Of a stretch of DNA of 64,000 nucleotides, positions 51,132 to 60,874 are shown one piece after another. The position numbers and the translations under genes are program-made. Every line of letters begins with the position of its first letter. Within the stretch, counting starts at the first letter, position 1. The stretch covers positions 3,060,041 through 3,124,040 of the forward strand of contig NZ_WSNW01000001.1 in assembly GCF_009767585.1 (NCBI RefSeq), given 5' to 3'. Under the pieces are notes generated by a model. The model ran no database searches. It had not been told where the DNA came from and saw nothing but the letters and a program-made list of their open reading frames with translations. This DNA comes from Coprobacillus cateniformis. Lineage in GTDB: Bacteria; Bacillota_I; Bacilli_A; Erysipelotrichales; Coprobacillaceae.

Positions 51132-53110
51132 GATATCATATCTTTTATTATGCTGTCAGTTGTCTGTTGGTGGTAATTGGTGTTTATTATCATGAGTTGT
51201 CATTCTTATTTTTATTTGGTTTTATGTTTTATTTATATAAAAGATTTGGGATTCGATATGTTATTGTGGCAATTCTACTATCAATTATTGTTGTTATTCC
51301 TAGAGATGGTATTCAAGAACTACCTCATAGTATAACTGGACAAGTTATCAAAACGAGTGACAAATACTGTTACGTAAGATTTCATGAGGGGGTCATGAAA
51401 CTCTATCATGAAGAAGATATTCGCTATGGTGATACAGTTCAATTTACTTTTAAGATATTAGATATGAGTGAAAATACTAATGATAATGCCTTTAATGAAA
51501 AACTTTATTTATATAGTCAAAAAATATTTTATAAAGGAAAGCTAAAACAACTTTCTGTTAAGAATTCAACATATTCTTTGTACCAATGGATTGAAGATCA
51601 TTTATCGTCTGAAAAAGATGTGTCTAATTATCAAAGATTATTTTTATTGGGAGAAAGAACGGAAGATATTCAAAATGAATATCAACAGCTTTCTCAACTG
51701 TCATTAATTCATTTGTTTGCCTTATCAGGAATGCATGTTCATATTTTATATATGATGTTAAAAAAGGGTTTAGGAATATGTGTTCATCAAAAGTATGCCA
51801 AATGGCTAGCCTATGTTTTTATAGGAATTTATGTTTTTTCAATTCCTATAAATATTTCTTTGTATCGTGCTTTTTTTGTTATGGTTCTATATGAAATTAT
51901 GAAAAAATGGTTGAATCAATTGGATGTTCTTTCTTTGCTTGTAATTGTTTCCTTGCTTTATAATCCATATATCATTTATAATATTTCATTTATATTTTCA
52001 TATTTTATTTACTTTATTGTTTTAGTAACTAAACACATAAAGTCTTCTGCATTGATGATTTATTTGTCTGGTTTACCAATTATCCTAACTCTAAATTATC
52101 AGATTCCTCTTGTTGCTTTTGTTGTGGGAAATATCTTAACGCCTTTTATAGAGGCATTTTATTGTTTTTGTTGTTTATCAATTATAATACCAGTCTTCTT
52201 GTTACCACTTTCACTATGTATTCAATGGTTACAAAGTATTATGATATTTGTAGAGCGTATAAATCAATTTATTGTTTTTTCAAAACCATCATTTTCTTTC
52301 ATCATCATGTATTATATTCTCTATTTTATGATTCTGTATAGAATAGAGCAGCACAAATCTATACAAATAAATATTTCTATTATGATTGCTTTGCTAGTGA
52401 CTTTTTCATTTTATAGTCAATATAAATTATATGCAGAAGTGACTATGATTGATGTAGGACAGGGTGATTGCACTTTGATTCGTTTGCCTATGAATCAAGG
52501 GAATATTCTCATTGATACAGGCGGGAATAAAGATTACGATTTAGCAACTCAGACAATTATTCCTTATTTGAAGTCTATCGGAATTCAGAAACTTGACTAT
52601 GTTTATATATCACATAGTGATTTCGATCATTGTGGAGCTTTAGAGTCACTGATAGAACATTTTCATGTTGACCAGGTAATTGATCGATATGAAGAAGAAA
52701 GAATAATCGGATGTATGAAAGTCAAGATGTTCAAGAGCAATAAAATTTATTTTGATAATAATGATCAATCATTGATTATGCTTGTTGAGTTGTTTGAAAA
52801 TCGTATTCTATTCACAGGAGATGCTTCATCACAGGTTGAAGAAGATTTAAGGAAACAATATCGAAATTTAAATGTGGATATTTTAAAAATATCTCATCAT
52901 GGAAGCAAAACAGCAACTTCTGCCTCTTTATTACAAATGATACAACCTGACATTGCTATGATTGGAGTTAGGAAAAATAATATGTATCATCATCCATCAT
53001 CAGAAGTTATAGAAAGATTAAAACGTAAACAAATAACAATTTTAAGAACTGATGAAGATGGAATGTTTCATATACGATTTTATGGAAAATCACGTTACAT
53101 TTTGAAGTGA
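51122..53110 (+). CDS. comEC: Competence channel protein ComEC
   Basis: Membrane channel for DNA uptake. N-terminal OB-like part, a competence domain with multiple membrane segments (LFALSGMHVHILYMMLK), and a C-terminal metallo-beta-lactamase-like domain (TMIDVGQGDCTLIRLP, ILIDTGG, YISHSDFDHCGALE, LKISHHGSKTATS). 662 residues. Start overlaps comEA. Confidence 0.94.
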   Translation: MLIRYHIFYYAVSCLLVVIGVYYHELSFLFLFGFMFYLYKRFGIRYVIVAILLSIIVVIPRDGIQELPHSITGQVIKTSDKYCYVRFHEGVMKLYHEEDIRYGDTVQFTFKILDMSENTNDNAFNEKLYLYSQKIFYKGKLKQLSVKNSTYSLYQWIEDHLSSEKDVSNYQRLFLLGERTEDIQNEYQQLSQLSLIHLFALSGMHVHILYMMLKKGLGICVHQKYAKWLAYVFIGIYVFSIPINISLYRAFFVMVLYEIMKKWLNQLDVLSLLVIVSLLYNPYIIYNISFIFSYFIYFIVLVTKHIKSSALMIYLSGLPIILTLNYQIPLVAFVVGNILTPFIEAFYCFCCLSIIIPVFLLPLSLCIQWLQSIMIFVERINQFIVFSKPSFSFIIMYYILYFMILYRIEQHKSIQINISIMIALLVTFSFYSQYKLYAEVTMIDVGQGDCTLIRLPMNQGNILIDTGGNKDYDLATQTIIPYLKSIGIQKLDYVYISHSDFDHCGALESLIEHFHVDQVIDRYEEERIIGCMKVKMFKSNKIYFDNNDQSLIMLVELFENRILFTGDASSQVEEDLRKQYRNLNVDILKISHHGSKTATSASLLQMIQPDIAMIGVRKNNMYHHPSSEVIERLKRKQITILRTDEDGMFHIRFYGKSRYILK

Positions 53111-53142
53111 TTCATGTATAATGATAAAGGTGAGGTGGTTAA

Positions 53143-54105
53143 ATGAATTGTGTTATTTATGGTGAAGAAAAGATGCTAATGGAACAAAAATTAGCTGCTT
53201 TAAAAAAACAATATCGTATTCATGAGGAAGATATGAATGTGATAACATATTGGTGTCATGAGACATCTATTTCAGAAATGATTGAAGATGCTTTAACCCC
53301 ACCTTTTCTAACTGAATACAAAATGATTATTATGAAAAATCCATTGTTTTTAACAACTCAAAAGCAAAAGGATGTTAATGAGGAAGATATTCAAATGTTA
53401 ATGGATTATTTATCTAAAGAGAATCCAACAACCATCTTTGTTATTTATCATGATCAAAAGAACTTTGATGAAAGAAAAAAGATTGTTAAGAAGTTAAGAA
53501 AAGATTTACGATTTATTGAGGTTGGAAAACTTGATCACCATCAGCTTTTTAAAACAACTCATCAGGCAATTAAAAAACGTGGATGTGAAATAGATGATGA
53601 TGCTTTAGAACTTCTGTTATCGAGAATGCCAAATGATTTATTGGAGATTTCTCAAGAGGTTAATAAGTTGTGTTTATATTCTCAACATATTACAAGAGAA
53701 ACTATTGATATTATGGTTGCAAAGCAAGTAGAAGAGAATGTTTTTGAATTAACCAAAGCTATTTTAAATAAAGAAACAGGGAAAAGTATTCAAATATATA
53801 AAGATTTAATGATGAACAATGAAGAACCTATTAAATTGATTGTTTTGATAGCTAATTCTTTACGTTTATTATATCAAGTGAAGTTATTAGACCGAAAAGG
53901 GTATAATGATCAAGAAATAGCAAAAATGTTATCGTTAAATCCATATCGATTAAAATATGTGCGTCAAGATGGAAAAGATTATGATATTCAAGAATTATTG
54001 CAGAAATTAGATGAACTTTCACAACTTGATGTGAATATAAAGACAGGTAAAATTGATAGATTTAGAGGATTAGAACTTTTTCTCATTAGAATTGGAGGAC
54101 AATAA
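53143..54105 (+). CDS. holA: DNA polymerase III subunit delta
   Basis: Clamp-loader wrench subunit. N-terminal AAA+-like fold without a P-loop (YGEEKMLMEQKLAALKKQY, PFLTEYKMIIMKNPLFL) and helical C-terminal collar (EEPIKLIVLIANSLRLLYQVKLL, RFRGLELFLIRIGG). 320 residues, full length. Starts after AAAGGTGAGG. Follows comEC in the usual Firmicutes order. Confidence 0.92.
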   Translation: MNCVIYGEEKMLMEQKLAALKKQYRIHEEDMNVITYWCHETSISEMIEDALTPPFLTEYKMIIMKNPLFLTTQKQKDVNEEDIQMLMDYLSKENPTTIFVIYHDQKNFDERKKIVKKLRKDLRFIEVGKLDHHQLFKTTHQAIKKRGCEIDDDALELLLSRMPNDLLEISQEVNKLCLYSQHITRETIDIMVAKQVEENVFELTKAILNKETGKSIQIYKDLMMNNEEPIKLIVLIANSLRLLYQVKLLDRKGYNDQEIAKMLSLNPYRLKYVRQDGKDYDIQELLQKLDELSQLDVNIKTGKIDRFRGLELFLIRIGGQ

Positions 54106-55311
54106 ATGGAATCATTAAGAGAATTATATAAAATAGGAGTAGGACCTTCATCGTCACATACAATGGGGCCACAACGTGCTGCAAAACGTATTTTAGAATT
54201 GTTCCCTGATGCCTTGCGTTTTCATGTTGATTTACATGGTTCGTTAGCATTAACAGGTAAAGGGCATTTAACAGACTATATTATTGAAAAGACATTTTCA
54301 CCTATTCCTGTTACCTTTTCATTTAAGAGTGATGCTTTGTCGTATCATCCTAATGGAATGATTGTTCATATTTTTGATCAAAAGGATCAAGAAATAAAAG
54401 CAATTGAAGTTTATTCAATTGGTGGTGGTTCAATACTTTTTAAAGGTGATATGGAAGAAAAGCCTAAAGAAGTATACAAACAAAAAAACATGGATCAAAT
54501 CTTAAAATATGTAGAAGAACAAGGCATTTCGTTGTATGATTATGTGTTAGAAAATGAAGATGATTCTTTTGTAGAATTTCTTTATAAAATATTAGATGCA
54601 ATGTTTCAAAGTGTTGAAAGTGGCTTAAAAAAAGAAGGAACGATTCAAGGAAAACTGAAACTCAAAAGAGTTGCAAAATCAATGTTTCAACAAGCTCAAA
54701 ATACACGCCGTGAGGCTGACCGTGAGAGATTGTTTATTTCAAGTTATGCCTATGCTGTTGCAGAAGAAAATGCTGATGGTGGACAAATTGTGACGGCTCC
54801 AACATGTGGTGCAAGTGGAATTATGCCAGCTATCTTATATTATTGTTATAAGCAATTACATATAGAAAAGAAAGACCTTATTAAAGCATTAGCAGTTGGA
54901 GGAATTTTTGGGAATGTTGTGAAAACCAATGCTACAATTTCTGGAGCTGATGGTGGATGTCAGGCAGAGGTTGGTTCAGCTTGTGCAATGGCAGCTGCAA
55001 CGATGGCGTGGATTTATGAATTAAACAATTCATTAATCGAATATGCAGCAGAAATGGGATTGGAACACAATTTAGGTTTAACATGCGATCCTGTTGGTGG
55101 CTATGTTCAAATTCCATGTATTGAAAGAAATGGCTATGGGTCACTTCGAGCTCTAGATGCGGCTATGTTGGCTAAACAATTGGGATATCTACGTAAAAAT
55201 AAAGTCTCTTTTGATGCAATTGTTCGTGTTATGAAAGAAACTGGAAAAGATTTATCAAGTGCGTATAAAGAGACATCATTAGGTGGATTGGCGAAGGAAT
55301 TTGGCTTATAA
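54106..55311 (+). CDS. sdaA: L-serine dehydratase, fused single-chain form
   Basis: Fe-S L-serine ammonia-lyase. The beta part (MESLRELYKIGVGPSSSHTMGPQRAA) is joined to the alpha part (TAPTCGASGIMPAILYY, GADGGCQAEVGSACAMAAA, LGLTCDPVGGYVQIPC) with the cluster cysteines. 401 residues as in single-chain enzymes. Start is 1 base after the holA stop; it converts serine to pyruvate and ammonia. Confidence 0.94.
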   Translation: MESLRELYKIGVGPSSSHTMGPQRAAKRILELFPDALRFHVDLHGSLALTGKGHLTDYIIEKTFSPIPVTFSFKSDALSYHPNGMIVHIFDQKDQEIKAIEVYSIGGGSILFKGDMEEKPKEVYKQKNMDQILKYVEEQGISLYDYVLENEDDSFVEFLYKILDAMFQSVESGLKKEGTIQGKLKLKRVAKSMFQQAQNTRREADRERLFISSYAYAVAEENADGGQIVTAPTCGASGIMPAILYYCYKQLHIEKKDLIKALAVGGIFGNVVKTNATISGADGGCQAEVGSACAMAAATMAWIYELNNSLIEYAAEMGLEHNLGLTCDPVGGYVQIPCIERNGYGSLRALDAAMLAKQLGYLRKNKVSFDAIVRVMKETGKDLSSAYKETSLGGLAKEFGL

Positions 55312-56393
55312 TGAAATCATTATATGTTCATATTCCATTTTGTGATCACATCTGTGCATATTGCGATTTTTGTAAGGTTTTTTATAAAACTGAGTGGGTA
55401 GAAAAATATCTTGATGCTTTGGTTTACGAAATTCAGCATAAACAAATAAGTGGTAATTATGATACGGTTTATATAGGTGGTGGTACACCTAGTTCGTTAA
55501 ATTTATTACAACTTCAAAAGTTATTTGATATTTTGTCACCTTTTACCAAATGCGTGAAAGAATTCACTATTGAAGTGAATCCTGAATCTATGGATCAAGA
55601 AAAAATAGATTTGTTTGTAAACAATTCTATTAATAGATTAAGTGTTGGTGTTCAAACTTTTCAAGATAAATTATTGGGAGCTATCAACAGAGTTCATACA
55701 TCTTTAGAAACCATTGAGGTTATTCAACAAGCGCAAGCGAAAGGGATAACAGATATTAATGTTGATTTGATGTATGGTCTACCAAATCAAACTTTAAAAG
55801 ATGTTTATAAAGATATTGATATAGTTAATTCTTTAGATGCTTCTCATGTTTCTATTTACTCATTAATTTTAGAGGAGCATACTCTTTTAAAAAATCAAAA
55901 CTATCAACCTTTAGATGATGAAGAGGATGCGAAATGGTATCAGGAAATTAATCGTTATCTTGAAACTAAGGGAATGATTCATTATGAAGTCAGTAACTAC
56001 TATAAATATAAACCATCATTACATAATCTTGTTTATTGGCATTATGAAGATTATGATGGAATAGGATTATCTGCCCATTCTTTGATTCAGCATCACCGTT
56101 TAGAAAATACAAAAAGTCTTACTCAATATCTTAATCATCAGTATCTGAGTGAAGATATCATACTTGAACCAGCAGATGAATTGTTTGAAAAAATAATGAT
56201 GGGATTAAGATTAATTGAAGGACTTGAAATTAATGAAGTAAATCAGATGTTTGATATTGATTTTCTGATAAAGTATCAAGAACCTATTCAAAAATATCTT
56301 AAGTTAAAGATGCTTGAAATTAAAGATGGATATATCAAAACTACATCTTTAGGAATGAATTATTTAAATAGCATTTTAATTGATTTTTTATAA
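55311..56393 (+). CDS. hemW: HemW-like radical SAM protein (heme chaperone)
   Basis: Radical SAM CxxxCxxC motif in HIPFCDHICAYCDF. YIGGGTPSSL and EVNPES are typical of the HemW/HemN group. 360 residues; lacks the HemN N-terminal extension, so HemW is more likely than coproporphyrinogen oxidase. It overlaps sdaA by one base. Confidence 0.9.
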   Translation: MKSLYVHIPFCDHICAYCDFCKVFYKTEWVEKYLDALVYEIQHKQISGNYDTVYIGGGTPSSLNLLQLQKLFDILSPFTKCVKEFTIEVNPESMDQEKIDLFVNNSINRLSVGVQTFQDKLLGAINRVHTSLETIEVIQQAQAKGITDINVDLMYGLPNQTLKDVYKDIDIVNSLDASHVSIYSLILEEHTLLKNQNYQPLDDEEDAKWYQEINRYLETKGMIHYEVSNYYKYKPSLHNLVYWHYEDYDGIGLSAHSLIQHHRLENTKSLTQYLNHQYLSEDIILEPADELFEKIMMGLRLIEGLEINEVNQMFDIDFLIKYQEPIQKYLKLKMLEIKDGYIKTTSLGMNYLNSILIDFL

Positions 56394-56435
56394 TGTTGTT
56401 GTTATTTCGACAAGATTCCTAAATTATGGAAACTA

Positions 56436-56444
56436 TGATATAAT
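56436..56444 (+). promoter_or_regulatory. Extended -10 promoter of the signalling operon
   Basis: TG-A-TATAAT (56436-56444) lies 22 bases before the ribosome binding site of the response regulator gene; a -35 is not clear. Confidence 0.6.
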
Positions 56445-56465
56445 ATTCACATAGGGGTGTTGAAG

Positions 56466-57182
56466 ATGGGCATAATTAAAGTGGCAATTTGTGATGATGA
56501 TCAATACATGTGTGAAAAAGTGCATGATTTTTTAAAATTGTTTTTTTCTAGACAGCATATTACAGTCCTTTATTATTTCTTTGCTGATGGCATGTATTTA
56601 TTGGAGTCAGATGAGATTTTTGATATTGTCATTTTAGATATTGAAATGAAAATTATGAATGGAATAGCAGTTAAAGATAAAATATGTATGGAAAGACTAA
56701 ATTCCAAGATTATTTTTTTGACAAGTCATAGAGATATGGCAATAGAGTCTGTAGGTAGAAATGTATATGGCTTTGTTCCAAAAGATGAGATGAATAGATT
56801 AGAAAAGCATTTAAATACAATTATGCATGAATATAAATCACATCAGTTAATCAATATTACTGGAGAAAGTATAGATATTTTTAATGTCGCTTATATTCAT
56901 TCGTCTGGAGGATATTGCTATTTTTATGATAGACAAGGAAATGAGAAGGTTTTTAGAATTTTGTTAAATAAAGTGGAGAAAATCTTATCTCCATATAAAC
57001 AATTTTCAAGGATTCATCAATCGTATATTGTTAATTTTGATCATGTTCAGAAATGTTCATATGGAAGTGTTGAATTAAAAAGGAAAAATGGTCTTTTGTA
57101 TTTATCTGTTTCAAGAAAGTATACTAATGAAGTCTCTCAAAAGTATATTCATTATAGGAAAGATAGGTGTAGAAATGGCTAA
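56466..57182 (+). CDS. LytTR-family response regulator (AgrA/ComE-like)
   Basis: Receiver domain with acidic pocket (AICDDD, D10-D12), phosphoacceptor Asp58 (IVILDIEM) and FLTSHRD. The C-terminal LytTR DNA-binding domain begins near residue 135 (INITGESIDIFNVAYIHSSGGY...QFSRIHQSYIVNFDHV). I use ATG 56466 after GGGGTGTTGAAG. It overlaps the kinase gene by 8 bases. It probably controls the export locus through the repeats at 58512. Confidence 0.9.
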   Translation: MGIIKVAICDDDQYMCEKVHDFLKLFFSRQHITVLYYFFADGMYLLESDEIFDIVILDIEMKIMNGIAVKDKICMERLNSKIIFLTSHRDMAIESVGRNVYGFVPKDEMNRLEKHLNTIMHEYKSHQLINITGESIDIFNVAYIHSSGGYCYFYDRQGNEKVFRILLNKVEKILSPYKQFSRIHQSYIVNFDHVQKCSYGSVELKRKNGLLYLSVSRKYTNEVSQKYIHYRKDRCRNG

Positions 57183-58477
57183 TTTATCTTGGAGTATCAT
57201 GCAATTAATTGATTGTTGTTTATATCTTTTTTTAGGTTATTCATTATTTGGAGAAAAGATTAAAGGAAATAAAAAAAATATATATGAGTTTTCTTTTGAT
57301 TGCAATTTGTATATTTACATTAGAACATTATACGCATATAACATTGGCATTTATTTTACCAATTCTTCTCTTATTTATGATGTCACAAACATATATAATA
57401 CATAGAAGTGTTATAGTTTTATCAGTGGTATGTATAATTATGATTATTCAACAATATTTGGCTTTATCTTTATTTCCCTATGAAATCATGAATAACAATA
57501 GACAAATTGATTTATATAGTATATGTTGTGCATTTGTTGTCATTGGTGTCTCTTTCTTTATAAAATATGTACGAGAGCATTTAAAATTTGTTATCCATTT
57601 GTCTGATATTCCTTCCTATATTTATATGAATATAATCTTAGGAATATGTGCTGGGATTTTGCCTTTAACGCTTGTCAATTATTTGGAGAATGAAATACCT
57701 ATACGGTTAAGAATATCAATATTATGTGTCTCTTACTTTTCAATTATATGTAGTTTAATAAGTGTCTTTGTTTTTGTGAAAAATTATAAGGAAAAAGATG
57801 GATTGAAGAAACAAAATCAATTAAAAAATGAACTTTTAAATATGCAAGAACGTTATTTTATTGATACAGTAAAGAATTATGAACACTTAAGAAAGTTCAA
57901 ACATGATATACAAGGGCACTTTAGAGTTATATCACAATTGGAAAGTCAAAAGTCATATAATGAATTACATTCTTACATTCAAAAATTAAAAATGACTATG
58001 CAAAAGGAACAAGTTTTCCAATGTTCACACAGTCATATTTCAGCTATTGTGAATTCATATATTGAAGATATGAAATCTGAGAATATAGAATTAAAAGTGA
58101 TATATAGTGTTACGGGGTTTATAAAAATTGATGTCATAGACTTGGATTCTGTTGTTTATAATCTTTTGAGTAATGCATTTGAAGCAGAAAAGAAAGTTGG
58201 GAAAGATGAAAAAATTATTACTTTAAATTTTATGGGAAGTCAAGAGGACTTGCTTATAGAAATTGTTAATGATGTTAATGATGATGAGTGTATTAACTTT
58301 ATAAGAAAAAATAAGACGTCAAAGAAAGATAAATTTAATCATGGTATTGGTATTAAAAATATAAAAGATATTGCTAATAAATATAATGGCGACATTGATA
58401 TACAGATAGAAAATGGGAGACTATCTATTGAAGTTTTTTTTAATAATGTTATTGATATTGGTAAGGAAGATGAATAA
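57175..58477 (+). CDS. AgrC-like GHKL sensor kinase with apparent frameshift
   Basis: Starts MANLSWSIMQLIDCCLYLFLGY in one frame (57175-) and continues in another after the A8 run (57271-57278), where the ORF begins MSFLLIAICIFTLEHY. The latter has six or so membrane segments, a coiled-coil and dimerisation helix with phosphoacceptor His (KNYEHLRKFKHDIQGHFR), and a GHKL ATPase (NLLSNAFEAEKKVG, HGIGIKNIKDIANKYNG). A one-base change in the A8 run would join them. It may be a real frameshift, phase variation or a sequence error. Confidence 0.8.
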
Positions 58478-58495
58478 AAACATCTTTCTTTTTTT
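58465..58495 (+). terminator. Intrinsic terminator after the kinase
   Basis: GGAAGATG (58465-58472)/CATCTTTC (58481-58488) then a T-run. Confidence 0.75.
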
Positions 58496-58511
58496 ATGCA
58501 TAGACTGTTGA

Positions 58512-58552
58512 ATATGACAAAATAACGTCAGATATGACAAATCAATCGTTAG
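58512..58552 (+). promoter_or_regulatory. Tandem direct repeats, probable LytTR binding site
   Basis: ATATGACAAAATAACGTCAG (58512-58531) and ATATGACAAATCAATCGTTAG-like copy (58532-58552) are direct repeats 20 bp apart. Two in-phase half-sites of this kind upstream of a promoter are typical for AgrA/ComE-type regulators. They precede the mini-ORF and the exporter gene. Confidence 0.6.
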
Positions 58553-58595
58553 AAAAGAGATTTCTTTGTATGTTGAATACAAGGAGGCGATTGAT

Positions 58596-58643
58596 ATGTG
58601 TAGATACTTTTGGAGTTGGCTATTTAAATTTTGGGGATGTTAA
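58596..58643 (+). CDS. 15-residue Trp/Cys-rich mini-ORF
   Basis: ATG 58596 lies 8 bases after AAGGAGG and reads MCRYFWSWLFKFWGC, then TAA. It has three Trp, three Phe and one Tyr, with Cys at 2 and 15 that could bridge or cyclise. It lies between the LytTR site and the exporter gene. It could be a signal or bacteriocin-like peptide, or a leader peptide for attenuation (although no tandem Trp codons occur). No similar known peptide comes to mind. Confidence 0.5.
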   Translation: MCRYFWSWLFKFWGC

Positions 58644-58663
58644 AAAGGAAGGAAGTTAAATAT

Positions 58664-60874
58664 ATGTTTAAGAAATATCCATGTACAATGCAGCATGATG
58701 CATCAGATTGTGCGGCAGCTGCTATTTCAACTGTATTACTTGTATATAAACAGGAAATGTCTTTAATGAAAATTAGAGAAGTTATTGGAACTGATCTTTA
58801 TGGTACAAGTGTAAAAGGTATTGTTGATGGTTTAGAAAAACTCAAATTTCAAGTCAAGGCAGTTCGTGCAGAGATGAAAGATATAACAGATGATATGACA
58901 TATCCGGCTATTGCACAAATTCATACAACAGAGGGGTTGAATCACTTTGTAGTCATTCAAAAAGTTCGTCATGGTATCTTTTATGTTTCTGATCCAGCGA
59001 AAGGAAATATAAAATTGAAACGAGAGGAAATACAGAAACTCTATACTGGCGTTTTAATCATGATGATACCTACATCTGAATTTGAAAAGATGAAGTACAA
59101 GGATAAAGGGATGTTTGATTTGTTTTGTGCATTAATATTACCACAAAAAAGATTGCTCTTAACGATTATACTGGCAAGCTTTGTTTTAAGTATTATAGGA
59201 ATTCTCTCAAGTACTTTTTCTAAGGTGTTAATGGATGAAATTATTCCTTATCAATTAAAGAATAAACTTTACATATTTTTGTTAGCATATGGATTGGTTG
59301 TTTTATCACAAAACTTATTATCAGCATTTAAGCAACAGATTGTCTTGTTTCTTTCAAGAAAGGTTGATATTCCATTGTTAATGGGATATTACAACCACAT
59401 TATTCATTTACCTTATGAGTTTTTTGCATCGAGAAGAGTAGGAGATATCATCACCAGATTTCAAGATGCATTAACAATTAAAGATATTTTTACAACAGTA
59501 TCTGTTTCATTAATATTGGATATTGTTTTGTCACTCATAACAGGAGTTATTTTGTTTCATTTAAATTCAAGTTTATTTTTGATATTGATTGTGATGATTG
59601 TTGTTAATGTTATTCTTATTTATGTATTTAAGAAACCTTATAAGAAATTGAATTATGAACAAATGGAATCTAATGCCATATTGAATAGTCATCTGATCGA
59701 ATCTATGCAAAACATAGAGACGGTTAAATCACAAAATGATGAAATGCAGCAGATTCATAAATTAGAAAATCGTTTTGTATCATTGCTGAAGTTGGGTTAT
59801 AAAGAAGGGACATTACAGAATGTTCAGGGAGTTATTTCGAGTTTCATTAATTCACTAGGTGGATTGGTATTTATGGCTATTGGTGCAATGTTTATCATAG
59901 ATGGAAAAATGAGTATTGGGGACTTATTGGTATTCCAGACATTGAGTCAATATTTTACAGAGCCTATACAAAGCTTAGTATCTTTGCAGTTAACGTTTCA
60001 GGAAGCGAATATTGCAATGACAAGACTGAATGAATTAATGTCATTAGATAGAGAAGATGAACATCGGGAAGAACTGATTGATGATATTGATTTGTTAGGT
60101 GATATCTGTTTTGAAAATGTACAGTTTTCTTATGGTTCAAGACCACCTGTCATTAAGAATTTTAATCTCACTATTCCTAGTGGAAAACGAGTTGCACTTG
60201 TTGGAGAAAGTGGTGCAGGGAAGAGTACGATAGCTAAACTTCTGTTAAAGTTTATGGATGTTAAAGAGGGGAAAGTGACAATAAGCGGTTGTAATGTTCA
60301 TGATATAGATGAAGCATACTTAAGAAGGAATATAGCTTATATTCCACAGAATATAGAACTTTTTACTGGAACAATCATAGATAATTTAAAAATAGGAAAT
60401 CCAGAAGCAAAGTATGAGGAAATTATGACAGCCTGTCAGCTGGCAGGAGCAAGTTCCTTCATTGAAAAATTACCTAATCGTTATGGGGCGTTCATAGAAG
60501 AAGGGGGAAGCAATTTATCTGGTGGTGAGAAGCAAAGATTAGCTATTGCAAGAGCTATTCTTTCCAAGTCACAAGTCTTTATCTTTGATGAAGCAACCAG
60601 TCATCTTGACTCTTTTAGTGAAAGAAAGATACATGATTTACTGTTTAAAAAGATTAAAAATACAACAACACTTATTATTGCACATCGTTTGTCAACGATA
60701 GTCAATTGTGATCTGATCTGTTTTGTTGAAAATGGCAGAATCATTGAGCAAGGAACTCATGATGAACTAATCGCAATGAATGGTCAGTATGCAAAGATGA
60801 TTTCTTTACAAAATATGACAATGCTAAAAGTCAATAAAACAGTAATAAATGAGGAGGAAATCAATTATGGCTAA
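58664..60874 (+). CDS. C39 peptidase-containing ABC peptide exporter
   Basis: A peptidase-exporter that cuts double-glycine leaders and secretes the peptide. N-terminal C39 domain with MQHDASDCAAAA (Cys16), GLNHFVVI (His) and SDPAKG (Asp); then six membrane segments; then the ABC ATPase (GESGAGKSTIAKLLL, LSGGEKQRLAIARAI, IFDEATSHLD, IIAHRLS). ATG 58664 is chosen because the C39 start (MFKKYPCTMQHD) begins there. 736 residues. Overlaps the next gene by 8 bases. Confidence 0.94.
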   Translation: MFKKYPCTMQHDASDCAAAAISTVLLVYKQEMSLMKIREVIGTDLYGTSVKGIVDGLEKLKFQVKAVRAEMKDITDDMTYPAIAQIHTTEGLNHFVVIQKVRHGIFYVSDPAKGNIKLKREEIQKLYTGVLIMMIPTSEFEKMKYKDKGMFDLFCALILPQKRLLLTIILASFVLSIIGILSSTFSKVLMDEIIPYQLKNKLYIFLLAYGLVVLSQNLLSAFKQQIVLFLSRKVDIPLLMGYYNHIIHLPYEFFASRRVGDIITRFQDALTIKDIFTTVSVSLILDIVLSLITGVILFHLNSSLFLILIVMIVVNVILIYVFKKPYKKLNYEQMESNAILNSHLIESMQNIETVKSQNDEMQQIHKLENRFVSLLKLGYKEGTLQNVQGVISSFINSLGGLVFMAIGAMFIIDGKMSIGDLLVFQTLSQYFTEPIQSLVSLQLTFQEANIAMTRLNELMSLDREDEHREELIDDIDLLGDICFENVQFSYGSRPPVIKNFNLTIPSGKRVALVGESGAGKSTIAKLLLKFMDVKEGKVTISGCNVHDIDEAYLRRNIAYIPQNIELFTGTIIDNLKIGNPEAKYEEIMTACQLAGASSFIEKLPNRYGAFIEEGGSNLSGGEKQRLAIARAILSKSQVFIFDEATSHLDSFSERKIHDLLFKKIKNTTTLIIAHRLSTIVNCDLICFVENGRIIEQGTHDELIAMNGQYAKMISLQNMTMLKVNKTVINEEEINYG

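Noticed and set aside
57088..57405. Separate 105-codon protein overlapping the kinase
   Set aside because: Its first half overlaps the regulator in another frame; from 57175 it is the true N-terminus of the kinase, and after the A8 run it has no sense.
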